Below, piece by piece: positions 7,773-16,883 of a stretch of 64,000 nt of DNA. The notes beneath the pieces were generated by a model. The model saw only the letters and a program-made list of their open reading frames with translations. It ran no database searches and had not been told where the DNA came from. The translations under genes were made by a program, and so were the position numbers. The DNA comes from Diaminobutyricibacter sp. McL0608. GTDB taxonomy: Bacteria; Actinomycetota; Actinomycetes; Actinomycetales; Microbacteriaceae. The stretch lies in the NCBI RefSeq assembly GCF_039613825.1, contig NZ_CP154826.1, forward strand, positions 2,232,001-2,296,000, written 5' to 3'. The first letter of the stretch is position 1. Every line of letters begins with the position of its first letter.

Positions 7773-8618
7773 ATGAGAATCTCATTCATCGGGCTGGGGC
7801 GGATGGGCCGCGAGCTCGTCGTCCACCTGATCGACGCCGGGCACGAGGTGACGGTCTGGAATCGCAGCGCTCCGGCAGCTGAGGAGATCGGCGCGCGCGG
7901 CGCCACGGTCGCCCAGAGCGCTGCGGCGGCGGTGGCCGACGCGGAGGTCGTCGTCACCGCACTGTTCGGACCCGACACCGTACGCGAGGTCGTCGTGAAC
8001 GCCGGCCTCCCGTTCGCGTCCTCGGCTCTGTGGATCGATGTCACCACGGTCGCGCCCGGCGACGCCGCCGCCTTCGCGGCCTGGGCGTCTGACGCCGATG
8101 TGCGCTACGTGCACTCCCCCGTGATCGGCTCGCTCGCGCCTGCCCGGGCCGGGCGGCTGGCTGTGCTCGTCGGCGGCGAAGCGGATGCAGCGAAAGAGGC
8201 TGCGGGGATCGTGTCGGTCTGGTCCGACCCCGACAAACTGCGGATGGTGGACAGCGCACCGAAGGCAGCGACCGGCAAGCTGATCGCCAATCTCGCGCTC
8301 GCGGTCTCGATGGAGGGCGTCGTCGAGGCGCTCCGGCTCGGCCACTCGAACGGCCTGAGCACCGAGGACGTACTCTCCACGCTCGCACTGACGACGCTCG
8401 CGCCCCTCGCGGCGTTCAAGGGCGATGTCATCCGCGATCGCTCGTTCGACGACACCCAGTTCTCGGTCGACCTGCTCCTCAAGGACACACGCCTGATGAT
8501 CGCCAGCAGCCGGTCGCCGCTCCCCACGGTGTCCGTGGTGCACGAAGCGCTGGAGGACGCCTCCCGCGACGACCGGGGCGCGAAGGACATCGCGGTTCTC
8601 GCCGAGCGCGACGCCTGA
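7773..8618 (+). CDS. NAD(P)-dependent beta-hydroxyacid dehydrogenase family
   Basis: 281 residues; the start ATG has GGGAGG 6 nt upstream. The N terminus FIGLGRMGRELVVHLIDAGHEVTVWNRS contains the GxGxMG Rossmann loop of the 6-phosphogluconate dehydrogenase/3-hydroxyisobutyrate dehydrogenase family. The catalytic Lys region GKLIANL (about residue 170) follows HSPVIGSLAPARAGRLAVLVGG, the family's substrate-binding signature in variant form. Size is standard. The substrate could be a beta-hydroxyacid, glyoxylate/succinate semialdehyde or an imine, and cannot be chosen from sequence. The gene is downstream of the MDR enzyme and may share its transcript. Confidence 0.87.
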   Translation: MRISFIGLGRMGRELVVHLIDAGHEVTVWNRSAPAAEEIGARGATVAQSAAAAVADAEVVVTALFGPDTVREVVVNAGLPFASSALWIDVTTVAPGDAAAFAAWASDADVRYVHSPVIGSLAPARAGRLAVLVGGEADAAKEAAGIVSVWSDPDKLRMVDSAPKAATGKLIANLALAVSMEGVVEALRLGHSNGLSTEDVLSTLALTTLAPLAAFKGDVIRDRSFDDTQFSVDLLLKDTRLMIASSRSPLPTVSVVHEALEDASRDDRGAKDIAVLAERDA

Positions 8619-8671
8619 CCGATCCCCCACCCGAACTGATTACTTGTATTTGCCTGTCCCGATTGGCTTTC

Positions 8672-10447
8672 ATGCGCTTGCCCCTGGCTCTTTTCGCCGC
8701 GCCCCTGCTCGTGGCGTCCCTGTTCACCTCTGTCACGCCCGCAACGGCGGCCGACCTGAATGGGAGTGCATCGGCTGCCACCGTGCTCGCCCAGCTCACG
8801 GTCGCCCCCGCAGACCCGACCGGCTACGACCGCACCCTGTTCGTGCACTGGATCGACGCCGACGCCAACGGCTGCGACACGCGCAAAGAGGTGCTGATCC
8901 GCGACTCGACGACACCCGTGACCAAGGCCAGCGGATGTTCGCTGACAGGTGGAACCTGGACCTCCTGGTACGACGGCGCGAGCTGGACCAACCCATCGGA
9001 CGTCGACATCGACCACCTGGTGCCGCTCGGCGAGGCGTGGGCGTCGGGCGCCAGTTCGTGGACTCCCGATCAGCGCCGTGCCTACGCGAACGACCTCGCC
9101 CTCCCCGTCGCTCTCCAGGCGGTCACCGACAATGTCAACCAGTCGAAGGGCGATCGCGATCCGGCCCAGTGGATGCCCCCTCTCCCGGGCGTGGCGTGTG
9201 AGTACGCCACCGACTGGGTGCTCGTGAAGTACCGCTGGAACCTCACCATCGACACTGCCGAGCAGGCGACCCTCTCCGGCATCCTGTCGGGCACCTGCGG
9301 CGACACCGTCGTCGCTGTCCCGGCGAAGGCGGGCACCACCGTGAACGCAGGCGTGGGACGTCTCGCCGGCGCGGACCGCTATGCGACCGCGGTCGCCGTC
9401 TCGGGTCAGTACCCCACCGGCGTGCCTGTCGCGTACATCGCGTCGGGCGCGAACTTCCCGGATGCGCTCAGTGCGGCACCGGCTGCCGCCAAGCAGGGCG
9501 GACCGCTCCTTCTCACCGCCCCCGGCTCACTGCCCGCCGTCGTCCGCACCGAGTTGCAGCGGCTCGCTCCCGACACGATCGTCGTCGCGGGCGGACCGGG
9601 CAGCGTGTCGGATGCGGTGTTCACCGAACTGAGCATGCTGGCCCCGCACATCCGTCGCGACGCCGGCGCGAGCCGTTACGCGACATCGATCGCGGTCAAT
9701 ACCGCAGCGTTCCCCGGTGGTTCCGCAGCCGTGTTCGTGGCCACCGGCCGGAACTTCCCTGATGCTCTGGGCGCATCGGCCGCTGCCGGAGCGCAGGGCG
9801 AGCCTGTGCTGCTCGTCGACGGCGCCGCCGGAGCGATCGACCAGCCCACGCTGGATCTGATGACGACACTCGGGGTCGCCACCGTGTCGATCGCCGGCGG
9901 GACAGGCGTCGTCTCGACCGGCATCGAGAATCAGCTTCGGTCCCGCCTGGGCTCAGCGAACGTCGTGAGACTGGCCGGTGCTGACCGCTACCACACCGCG
10001 AGCGCGATCAACCGGGCCACCTTCACCAGCTCGGCGACCGTCTACCTCGCCGCCGGAACCGGGTTCGCGGACGCCCTGGCCGGGGCAGCCCTCGCAGGCC
10101 GTGACCACGACGCACTGTACGTCGTGCCCGGCACCTGCGTACCCGATTTCATCAAGACGGACCTGACGGCGCTCGGCACGACGAAGCGTGTACTCCTGGG
10201 CGGCACGGGCACGCTCAGTGCGGGCGTCGCCAACTTCACGACCTGCGCGACTCCTCCGCCGCCTGCTCCTCCGAAGCCGCCGGCACCCCCGACGAAGCCT
10301 GGCAACCCCGGCGACACGAAGAACTGCACGGACTTCGCGACGCATGCCGCGGCTCAGGCGTGGTTCAACAAGTACTTCCCGTACTACGGCGACGTGGCGC
10401 ACCTCGACTCCGACCACGACGGGATCGCCTGCGAGAGCCTGCCCTAG
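8672..10447 (+). CDS. Secreted HNH-type nuclease fused to CWB2 repeats and excalibur
   Basis: 591 residues. A signal peptide (MRLPLALFAAPLLVASLF..., cleavage near ATAA, residue 27) is followed by a GmrSD/DUF1524-type HNH nuclease domain. D112-I-D114-H115-LVPLGEAW is the metal-binding beta strand, with AND (138-141) and NQSKGDRDP (157-165) as the later HNH elements. Three cell-wall-binding type 2 repeats follow, beginning with RLAGADRYATAV, RRDAGASRYATSI and RLAGADRYHTAS. After a Pro-rich linker comes an excalibur calcium-binding domain ending DSDHDGIACE. It is probably exported, held on the wall, and degrades DNA outside the cell. A TTG at 8663 is an alternative start. Domain calls are firm, the combined role is inferred. 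Confidence 0.88.
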   Translation: MRLPLALFAAPLLVASLFTSVTPATAADLNGSASAATVLAQLTVAPADPTGYDRTLFVHWIDADANGCDTRKEVLIRDSTTPVTKASGCSLTGGTWTSWYDGASWTNPSDVDIDHLVPLGEAWASGASSWTPDQRRAYANDLALPVALQAVTDNVNQSKGDRDPAQWMPPLPGVACEYATDWVLVKYRWNLTIDTAEQATLSGILSGTCGDTVVAVPAKAGTTVNAGVGRLAGADRYATAVAVSGQYPTGVPVAYIASGANFPDALSAAPAAAKQGGPLLLTAPGSLPAVVRTELQRLAPDTIVVAGGPGSVSDAVFTELSMLAPHIRRDAGASRYATSIAVNTAAFPGGSAAVFVATGRNFPDALGASAAAGAQGEPVLLVDGAAGAIDQPTLDLMTTLGVATVSIAGGTGVVSTGIENQLRSRLGSANVVRLAGADRYHTASAINRATFTSSATVYLAAGTGFADALAGAALAGRDHDALYVVPGTCVPDFIKTDLTALGTTKRVLLGGTGTLSAGVANFTTCATPPPPAPPKPPAPPTKPGNPGDTKNCTDFATHAAAQAWFNKYFPYYGDVAHLDSDHDGIACESLP

Positions 10448-10509
10448 CGTTTCGGCCGCCGGGCGCCCCACCGCTGGCGCGGGCGACCCGGCTGCGGCAA
10501 GATCGAGCC

Positions 10510-11562
10510 ATGGAACCCTCGGTATCGTCTCCCGTCGCTCCGATGCTCGCGAAGGCGGTCGACGCCGTCCCTGAACAGGACAGCGTCGCCGGCGGCCTCA
10601 GCTTCGAACCGAAATGGGACGGCTTCCGCGCGATCGTCTATTACGACGGGGACACCGTCGAGATCGGCAGCCGCGGCTCCAAGATGCTCACACGCTATTT
10701 CCCCGAGCTGACGGAGGCGTTCGCCCGGCTCCTGCCGGGTCCCTGCGTGCTCGACGGCGAGATCGTGGTGCCCACCGGCGCAGCGGGCAGCGAACGGCTC
10801 GACTGGGAGGCGCTGTCGCAGCGCATCCACCCCGCCGCCAGCCGCGTGCAGAAGCTGGCGGTCGAGACGCCCGCGATGTTCGTCGCCTTCGACCTGCTCG
10901 CAGAGGGCGACAGGAACCTCACGGGCGTGCCGTTCGGTGAGCGCCGCGCGGAGCTGGAGCGCCTGATCGGTCCGCTGCCGCATCCGCTGCACCTGACCCG
11001 CACGACGACGGATGTGGACCTCGCCCGCCGCTGGCTGGTCGAGTTCGAGGGTGCCGGGCTCGACGGAGTCGTGGCCAAGCCGCTGTCGTCGGCCTACGCG
11101 CCGAACAAGCGGGTCATGCTGAAGATCAAGCACCACCGGACGGCGGATGTCGTCGTGATCGGATACCGCATCCACTCGAGCGGGCGCGGCGTCGGTTCAC
11201 TGCTGCTCGGTCTCTACGACAGCGACGGCCAGTTACGCAGTGTCGGCGGCGCGTCGGCCTTCAGCGACGCGCGGCGCCTGGAACTGATCGACGAACTCGA
11301 CCCGTTGGTCGAACGGGATGCGGACGGCGAGATCGTCAAGGGCGAAGGCGAGCGCAGCCGCTTCTCGTCGGGCAAGGACGTGTCGTTCGTACGACTTCGA
11401 CCAGAACGCGTCGTCGAGGTGCGGTACGACCAGATGGAGGGGATGCGCTTCCGTCACACGGCGCAGTTCGACCGCTGGCGCCCCGATCGCGAGGCGCGCT
11501 CCTGCACGTTCGAGCAGCTCGACCGCCCGATCGCCTACGACCTCAGCCAGGTCATCAGCTGA
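10510..11562 (+). CDS. ligC: ATP-dependent DNA ligase, LigC type
   Basis: 350 residues, the usual length of mycobacterial LigC. Motif I is FEPKWDGFR with the adenylated lysine K35; DGEIV is motif III, GLDGVVAK motif IV and MLKIKHHR motif V; the OB-fold then spans about residues 220-345. There are no polymerase or nuclease domains, unlike LigD. LigC works with a stand-alone primase-polymerase in base excision repair in mycobacteria, and such a polymerase gene lies at 17326-18348. No Ku gene is visible in the window. The start has only a weak ribosome site. It is convergent with the cell-wall-binding gene. Confidence 0.92.
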   Translation: MEPSVSSPVAPMLAKAVDAVPEQDSVAGGLSFEPKWDGFRAIVYYDGDTVEIGSRGSKMLTRYFPELTEAFARLLPGPCVLDGEIVVPTGAAGSERLDWEALSQRIHPAASRVQKLAVETPAMFVAFDLLAEGDRNLTGVPFGERRAELERLIGPLPHPLHLTRTTTDVDLARRWLVEFEGAGLDGVVAKPLSSAYAPNKRVMLKIKHHRTADVVVIGYRIHSSGRGVGSLLLGLYDSDGQLRSVGGASAFSDARRLELIDELDPLVERDADGEIVKGEGERSRFSSGKDVSFVRLRPERVVEVRYDQMEGMRFRHTAQFDRWRPDREARSCTFEQLDRPIAYDLSQVIS

Positions 11563-11569
11563 GCCCAGT

Positions 11570-13579
11570 TCAGCAGTTGTACATTGCGGCGACCGCGTTG
11601 TTTAGCGCTCCGGTGCCGCCGATGAGGGTGGCACGCGAGACGCCACGGCTTGCGAGGTCGTGCATCGACCCCTCCGGCACACAGCCGGGCTGAACGACGT
11701 AGAGCGGCGAATCGTTGACCGCTGCGAGGACAGCACCCGAAAGCGCATCCGCGAATTGCGTGCCGGTTGCGAAGTAGGCACCGGTGCCCGCCGTGAACGC
11801 GTCGGCGTTGATCAGCTGGGACGTGGCGTAGCGGTCACTGCCGTAGATGCGCGTCACCCGCCCGAAGTCACCCAGCTGGTTCGTAATACCGCCTGAGACG
11901 ACAGTCGGGCCGCCGAGCACGGTGAACGCGTTCGCGCCGTGAGTGGTGAGGAATGCCGTCGTCGCCTGGTCGAGGGATGGATCGGTTCCGTTCACGAGAA
12001 GCACCGGGATGCCCGCGGCGCCTCCCGCAGCGGACGCCGACAGTGCATCCGGGAAGTCCTTTCCGGTCGCGACGTACACCTTCGTGAAGCTCGGGAAGGC
12101 CACGTCGATCACCTTGCGGGCGGTCTCGAACCGATCGCTGCCCGCCAATCGTGTGACCGTCGGAGCCAAAGAATGAAGCTGCTGTTCGACCGTCGTCGAG
12201 ATGGCACCCGTTCCACCGACGATGTAGATCGTCGACGGTTGCAGACTCTGGATCTCCGCCTGGACGCTGGCAGGGAGACTGTCGGGATCCGTGAGGAGAA
12301 GGGGGCCGCCGAGTTGCGCAGCCGGCGCCGCGGCGGCCAGTGCATCCGCGAAGCCCGTGCCGGTCGCTACGAAGACAACGGGCGCGACGGTCGGGAACGC
12401 CGTCTTCGCCACCTCGACCGAGGTGAGGTAACGATCGGCTCCCGAGACGCGGCTGACCGTCGGGTTCCAGCGAGCCGATTTCACGTCGAAGGAAGCAACC
12501 ATTCCTGGATATGGGTTGGTGAAGCCGTCGATGTCGACCCATGCTCGTTCGCCATCCGGAGTGAAGGCGATATTCGCCATGCCACCCACACTCAGCGGGA
12601 AACGTTCGACGACCGTCTCCGTGGCGACATCGATCACTGCGACGTTCGCGCCGTTGGTGTTGAGAACCCAGGCTTGCGCGCCATCCGGGGAGATCCTGAT
12701 GGCAGCCGGACCGACCCCGACGTGGGAGATGGTCGAGGTGACCGTGTTCGTTGCGGTCGACACCACCGACACCGAACCGGAGAGGGTTCCGTCCCCGAAG
12801 TTCGTCGCGAACAGGGCGGACCCGTCGGGAGTGATGGCGATTCCCTTCGGCGAGATTCCGAGAGGGATCGTGGCGGTCACCGCACTCGTAGCGACATCGA
12901 TGACCGAAATCGCGCCGGTGCCCGTGCCATTTCCGGTGCACAGGACGTAGGCGCGCGAGCTGTCAGGGCTGAACACGAGATCGGAGGGGGCCCGGCACAC
13001 CGTGATGTAGGTGAGAACGGTGCGTGTGGCCGGATCGACGACGACCACGCTGCCGTTGGGGGTGCCCAGTTGTGGCTCGGTTGCGTAGACCTTGGATCCA
13101 TCCGGGGTGAAGGCGACATTCCAGAGCGGGTCGGTCCCCGTTATCGTGTCGAGTTTTTTGTAGTTCACGAGGTCGACGACAGTCAGCCCACCCGAGTTGA
13201 ATGGACCGCTCTGGTAGGTCGCGTAAGCCTGGGTTCCGTCCGGGCTGATGGCGACTCCGTTCGCCCCCACCCCATCGAGGTCGACCCGCCACTTCCACAC
13301 ATGCGTGGCGGCGTCGTACTTCGTGAGGGTGCCGTACTTGTAAAGCGGATCGTCATTGACGATGACCGCCGTCGAGCCGTCCGGTGTGAAGGCTACGCCT
13401 CGCGGGTTGTTCCAGACGTGGAACCTGTCGGCCCTGTAGGAGTCGGTGGCGGATGCGGGGGCCGAGACCGCCAGTCCCACGAGCGCGAGTGCAACAACGA
13501 AGAGAACTGCGACAGGCCCGCTCGCGCGACCGGTTGGTCGCGCTGATCCGTCTTTTGGCAGGCTGGTTCGTTCGCGCAT
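11570..13579 (-). CDS. Secreted beta-propeller protein with three CWB2 repeats (copy A)
   Basis: 669 residues from the ATG at 13579; in-frame ATGs at 13591 and 13600 are equally possible, since none has a good ribosome site. A signal peptide ends near APASA. Residues about 45-385 form a YVTN/YncE-type beta-propeller of 40-residue units (AFTPDGS, ISPDGTQAYAT, FSPDSSRAYV). Three cell-wall-binding type 2 repeats follow, starting RVSGADRYLT, RLAGSDRFET and RIYGSDRYAT, ending in a conserved C-terminal Cys. It is probably a wall-attached surface protein. A close paralogue lies immediately upstream, with a shared promoter block, so this is a tandem duplication. Confidence 0.87.
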   Translation of the reverse strand: MRERTSLPKDGSARPTGRASGPVAVLFVVALALVGLAVSAPASATDSYRADRFHVWNNPRGVAFTPDGSTAVIVNDDPLYKYGTLTKYDAATHVWKWRVDLDGVGANGVAISPDGTQAYATYQSGPFNSGGLTVVDLVNYKKLDTITGTDPLWNVAFTPDGSKVYATEPQLGTPNGSVVVVDPATRTVLTYITVCRAPSDLVFSPDSSRAYVLCTGNGTGTGAISVIDVATSAVTATIPLGISPKGIAITPDGSALFATNFGDGTLSGSVSVVSTATNTVTSTISHVGVGPAAIRISPDGAQAWVLNTNGANVAVIDVATETVVERFPLSVGGMANIAFTPDGERAWVDIDGFTNPYPGMVASFDVKSARWNPTVSRVSGADRYLTSVEVAKTAFPTVAPVVFVATGTGFADALAAAAPAAQLGGPLLLTDPDSLPASVQAEIQSLQPSTIYIVGGTGAISTTVEQQLHSLAPTVTRLAGSDRFETARKVIDVAFPSFTKVYVATGKDFPDALSASAAGGAAGIPVLLVNGTDPSLDQATTAFLTTHGANAFTVLGGPTVVSGGITNQLGDFGRVTRIYGSDRYATSQLINADAFTAGTGAYFATGTQFADALSGAVLAAVNDSPLYVVQPGCVPEGSMHDLASRGVSRATLIGGTGALNNAVAAMYNC

Positions 13580-13676
13580 TTCCCCACGCATTTCACCCAT
13601 GGCGCGAACGGTGTCCGCTGCTCTGACGCAATTATGCATGAGCGCAGTTGAATGTGAACGGGGCGGTTCACCCCCC
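13577..13676 (-). promoter_or_regulatory. Conserved promoter/leader of propeller gene A
   Basis: The block upstream of copy A is closely shared with that of copy B (15753-15852). Both have a G-run element GGGGGGTGA (plus-strand 13668-13676), a CATAAT -10-like hexamer (plus-strand 13631-13636), GAGCAGCGGA, and then a nearly invariant stretch carrying three in-frame ATGs. A 1-nt indel between the two copies upstream of the first ATG shows that part is not coding. Confidence 0.55.
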
Positions 13677-13739
13677 ATTCAAGGGAGTGATCCGGACCAG
13701 TCGGCCGGGGAGCCGTTTGACGACGACTCCCCGGATCCG

Positions 13740-15755
13740 TCAGCAGTTGTGCATGGCTGCGACGGCGTTGCTCAGCGCTCCCGTGCCGCCGATCAGGGTG
13801 ATGCCCGTGACGCCACGGCCGGCGAGGTCGGTCTCCGACACATCCGGCACGCAGGTCGGGTTGACGACGTAGAGCGGCGAACCTGTCACAGCCGCGAGCA
13901 CGGCGCCGGAGAGCGCGTCCGCGAACGAGGTCCCTGTCGCGAAGTAAGCCTTCGTCCCCGAGGTGAACGCGTCGGCGTTGATCAGCTGCGACGTGGTGTA
14001 ACGGTCGGCGCCGTAGATGCGCGTGACCGGTCCGGATGCGCCGAGCTGGGTCGCGATGCCGGCGGAGACGACGTTCGGGCCGCCGATGACCGTGAAGGCG
14101 TTCGCTCCGTTCGCGGTCAGGAAGTCCGTCGTCGCCGAATCGAGCGTCGGCTTCGTTCCGTTCACGAGGAGCACCGGGATACCGGCAGCGCCCGCTGCAG
14201 CAGACGCGGACAGCGCATCCGGGAAGTTCATTCCGGTCGCGACATACACCTTCTGCATGGCGTGGTGGAAGGCCACGTCGATGACCTGGCGGGCCGTGTC
14301 GAACCGGTCGACGCCGGCCAGTCTGATGACGTTCGAGGCGAGCGGACGCAGCTGGTTCTCGACCGCCGCCGAGATGGCTCCCGGGCCTCCGACGATGTAG
14401 ATCGTCGACGGATGCAGATTCTGGATCTCCGCCTTGGTGCCGGCGGGGAGCTTCGACGGGTCCGTCAGCAGAAGCGGGCCGTCGAGTTTCGCCGCAGGAG
14501 CGGCCGCGGCGAGCGCATCCGCGAAGCCCAGGCCCGTCGCCACGAACACGACGGGCGCGATCGTCGGGAAGGCCTTCTGCGCCACCTGGACGGACGTCTG
14601 GTACCGGTCGGTTCCCGAAACGCGGGAGACCGTCGGGTTCCAGCGGGCCGACTTCACGTCGAAGACCGCGATCGTGCCCGCGTGATTCGAGTCGTTGCCG
14701 TCGATGGCGACCCAGGCCTGCTTGCTGTCCGGGGTGAGGCCCAGCGACCACGGGCCGCCGCCAGTCACTGCGTACCGATTCACGACGGCTTTGGTTGCGA
14801 CATCGATGACAGCGACGCCCGTGCCAGGGTAGTCGAGGACCCAGGCCTGGGTGCCGTCCGGAGACATGCTGATGTGATTCGGATTGACACCGACATTGGA
14901 GATCGTCGCGGTGACAGCGTTCGTCGCGGTCGACACGACCGACACGGTGCCGCTGTGCGTTCCGTCTCCGCTGTTCGTCACGAACAGCGTGGAACCGTCG
15001 GGCGTGATCGCGACGCCCGACGGCAGAACTCCCAGGGGAATCGTGGCCGTCACGGCGCTGGCTGCGACGTCGATGACCGAGAGCGTGCCCGCGTTCGTGC
15101 CGTCGCCGTCGTTGACGACATAGGCGTGCGAGCTGTCAGGACTGAAGATGACATCGAGCGGGGCCTCACCCACCGAGATGTGAGTGAGAATGGAGCGCGT
15201 CGCCGGGTCCACGACGGCCACGGAGCCTTGCGGGGTTCCGAATTGGGGCTCGACGGCGTAGACCTTCGACCCGTTGGGCGCGAAGGCGTCGTCCCAGATA
15301 CGGTGAGGCCCGACGATCGTGCCGAGTTTGACATTGTGTGCCAGGTCGACAACGGTGAGCCCGCCACCCACGGTCGATGTGTCGCCCATGAATGTCGCAT
15401 ACGCCTGGGTTCCGTCCGGACTGATCGCGACGCCGTTGGCTCCCGGTCCGTCGACGGTGGTCGACCACAGCACGGCATGCGTTGCGGTGTCATACGTGGT
15501 GATTGCACCGAAGTACGTGTTCGGATCTGCGGTCACGACGACGGCTTTACCGCCGTCCGGCGTGAATGCCACGTCTCCCGGATTATTGCCGGCGCGGAAG
15601 GCCGGCCCGTGATACGAGTCGGTCGCAGATGCAGGTGCCGCGGCTGCCAGTGCAAGGCCGGTCAGGGCAGTGACGGAAACTGCTGCGATGAGCTTCCGCA
15701 TCCCGTTCTTCCGTCGTGTGATCCGATCAGTCGACACCGTTGTTCTTTCGCGCAT
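13740..15755 (-). CDS. Secreted beta-propeller protein with three CWB2 repeats (copy B)
   Basis: 671 residues from the ATG at 15755, chosen by alignment with copy A. An ATG at 15701 has GGAAG 6 nt upstream and gives a compact signal peptide (MRKLIAAVSVTALTGLALAA), so it may be the true start. Cleavage is near APASA. A YncE-like propeller (ITPDGSTLFVTN, MSPDGTQAWVLD) is followed by three cell-wall-binding type 2 repeats (RVSGTDRYQT, RLAGVDRFDT, RIYGADRYTT) and the same C-terminal ending NAVAAMHNC as copy A. It is about 60-70 % similar by eye to copy A along its whole length. Both are likely surface displayed; the ligand of the propeller is unknown. Confidence 0.87.
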   Translation of the reverse strand: MRERTTVSTDRITRRKNGMRKLIAAVSVTALTGLALAAAAPASATDSYHGPAFRAGNNPGDVAFTPDGGKAVVVTADPNTYFGAITTYDTATHAVLWSTTVDGPGANGVAISPDGTQAYATFMGDTSTVGGGLTVVDLAHNVKLGTIVGPHRIWDDAFAPNGSKVYAVEPQFGTPQGSVAVVDPATRSILTHISVGEAPLDVIFSPDSSHAYVVNDGDGTNAGTLSVIDVAASAVTATIPLGVLPSGVAITPDGSTLFVTNSGDGTHSGTVSVVSTATNAVTATISNVGVNPNHISMSPDGTQAWVLDYPGTGVAVIDVATKAVVNRYAVTGGGPWSLGLTPDSKQAWVAIDGNDSNHAGTIAVFDVKSARWNPTVSRVSGTDRYQTSVQVAQKAFPTIAPVVFVATGLGFADALAAAAPAAKLDGPLLLTDPSKLPAGTKAEIQNLHPSTIYIVGGPGAISAAVENQLRPLASNVIRLAGVDRFDTARQVIDVAFHHAMQKVYVATGMNFPDALSASAAAGAAGIPVLLVNGTKPTLDSATTDFLTANGANAFTVIGGPNVVSAGIATQLGASGPVTRIYGADRYTTSQLINADAFTSGTKAYFATGTSFADALSGAVLAAVTGSPLYVVNPTCVPDVSETDLAGRGVTGITLIGGTGALSNAVAAMHNC

Positions 15756-15852
15756 TTCCCCACGCATTCCACCCATGGCGCGGACGAACATCCGCTGCTC
15801 TCCCGCAATTATGCATGAACGCAGAAACGCGCAGACCGTGCGGTCACCCCCC
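15753..15852 (-). promoter_or_regulatory. Conserved promoter/leader of propeller gene B
   Basis: It is the counterpart of the 13577-13676 block. GGGGGGTGA is at plus-strand 15844-15852 and CATAAT at 15808-15813, with 31 nt between the two elements (32 in copy A), followed by the invariant three-ATG stretch. The -35 region is poor in both copies, so an activator at the G-run is plausible. Confidence 0.5.
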
Positions 15853-15871
15853 TTTCGGGTGCACGACCTGG

Positions 15872-16578
15872 TCAGTCGCAGTACTCCTTCGCAGCGCCAG
15901 AACTGTCGCCGACCCGGATCGAACCGACCATGCCGGTGTCGGTCAGGTCGGAGAACGCGATCCACCTGCCGGCGCCGTTGGATATCGCGTACTCGTCCTC
16001 GTTGGAGGCCGCCGCTTTCTTCTCGATGCCCGGGAGGCAGCCATCAGCTGGGCAAGCGACGCGTCGGCTCCGATGCCCGCATCGATCTTCGGCGAGTTCT
16101 GGGCCGCCGCCGCGGCCGCATGCGGTCCCCAGAGCGCGCCCATCACCAGGATGCGCGCGACCAGTCCACCAGAATCGGGGGCGAGCGCCAGGTCAGGGCC
16201 CTCCGGTCCGTCCAGGAACCGCACAGGACACGCGGCCAGGTCGGACTTGTCCGTGAACGATGTCAGTTCGGCGGCTTCGGCAGTGATGTCACCGCCGACT
16301 TTGACCGGTCCGACACCATCGAAACCGATTACCCACGACGACGGGTCGGCCTCGTCGACGGTCGGGGTCGGGGTCGGCGACGGCTGTACGGCCGGCGCGT
16401 GAGAACTCCCCGCTTCAGGCTGCGACGGGGAAGGACCGGGTTCTGAGCAAGCCGCCATCGAGCATGCGAAAAGCGCGGCCACAACAACGGCCGCACGGAC
16501 GCAGGACCGAAGCCCCTCAGGTCTTGGCGCGCGGCTTCGGGAGCTTGGGCGGCAGCTCGGAGACAGCGGCCAACGCAC
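15872..16578 (-). pseudogene. Frameshifted lipoprotein gene
   Basis: The N-terminal part encodes a lipoprotein signal peptide with lipobox SMAAC, a Ser/Pro/Thr linker and a soluble domain. Near 16033-16036 the frame breaks. In the original frame it runs on to a basic tail and stops at 15943. In the next frame a plausible C terminus (GIEKKAAASNEDEYAISN, then GRWIAFSDLTDTGMVGSIRVG and EYCD) continues to the stop at 15872-15874. Restoring one base near CTGCCTCCCGGG gives a continuous protein (AAFPGIEKK). The only start is a GTG at 16578 overlapping the TfoX gene. Either a real single-base loss or a sequencing error; the protein family is not recognised. Confidence 0.75.
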
Positions 16579-16882
16579 GCTCGATCCACGGCGTGATCAA
16601 CTCCGGCGAGTCCCACCACTCCGTCGGCAACGCGACATAGCCGCCCATAGGCCGCTCAGGCGGCCCGAACGGCCCAGTCCCCTCGACTCCGGCGAGTTCG
16701 TCGCGGGTCGCGTCATCAAGCACCTTCACGCCGATCATGTCGCCGTACAACCCCGCGAACATGTTGCCGTGCACGAACGCACCGAGGTTGCCGAACATGG
16801 GCTTCACCTCGACATCCGGCGCGTCCGGCACGACGGAACGGAACAGCGCCTTCGTCTCCTCAGCAGGCTTCGGAATGTGCAT
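16517..16882 (-). CDS. TfoX/Sxy N-terminal domain protein
   Basis: 121 residues. The pattern VKPMFGNLGAFVHGNMFAGLYGDMIGVKV followed by FGPPERPMGGYVALP and a helical end is the TfoX N-terminal domain. In Proteobacteria TfoX/Sxy controls competence genes, but short single-domain members in actinobacteria have no known role. The ATG begins 1 nt after the stop of the SRPBCC gene, so translation is tightly coupled. The downstream lipoprotein start overlaps its 3' end. Confidence 0.82.
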   Translation of the reverse strand: MHIPKPAEETKALFRSVVPDAPDVEVKPMFGNLGAFVHGNMFAGLYGDMIGVKVLDDATRDELAGVEGTGPFGPPERPMGGYVALPTEWWDSPELITPWIERALAAVSELPPKLPKPRAKT

Positions 16883-16883
16883 G

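Noticed and set aside
13446-15818. Long open frame of 790 codons on the plus strand
   Set aside because: It is antisense to the two propeller genes, Arg/Gly-rich with no domain, and arises from the G/C third-position bias of the real genes.
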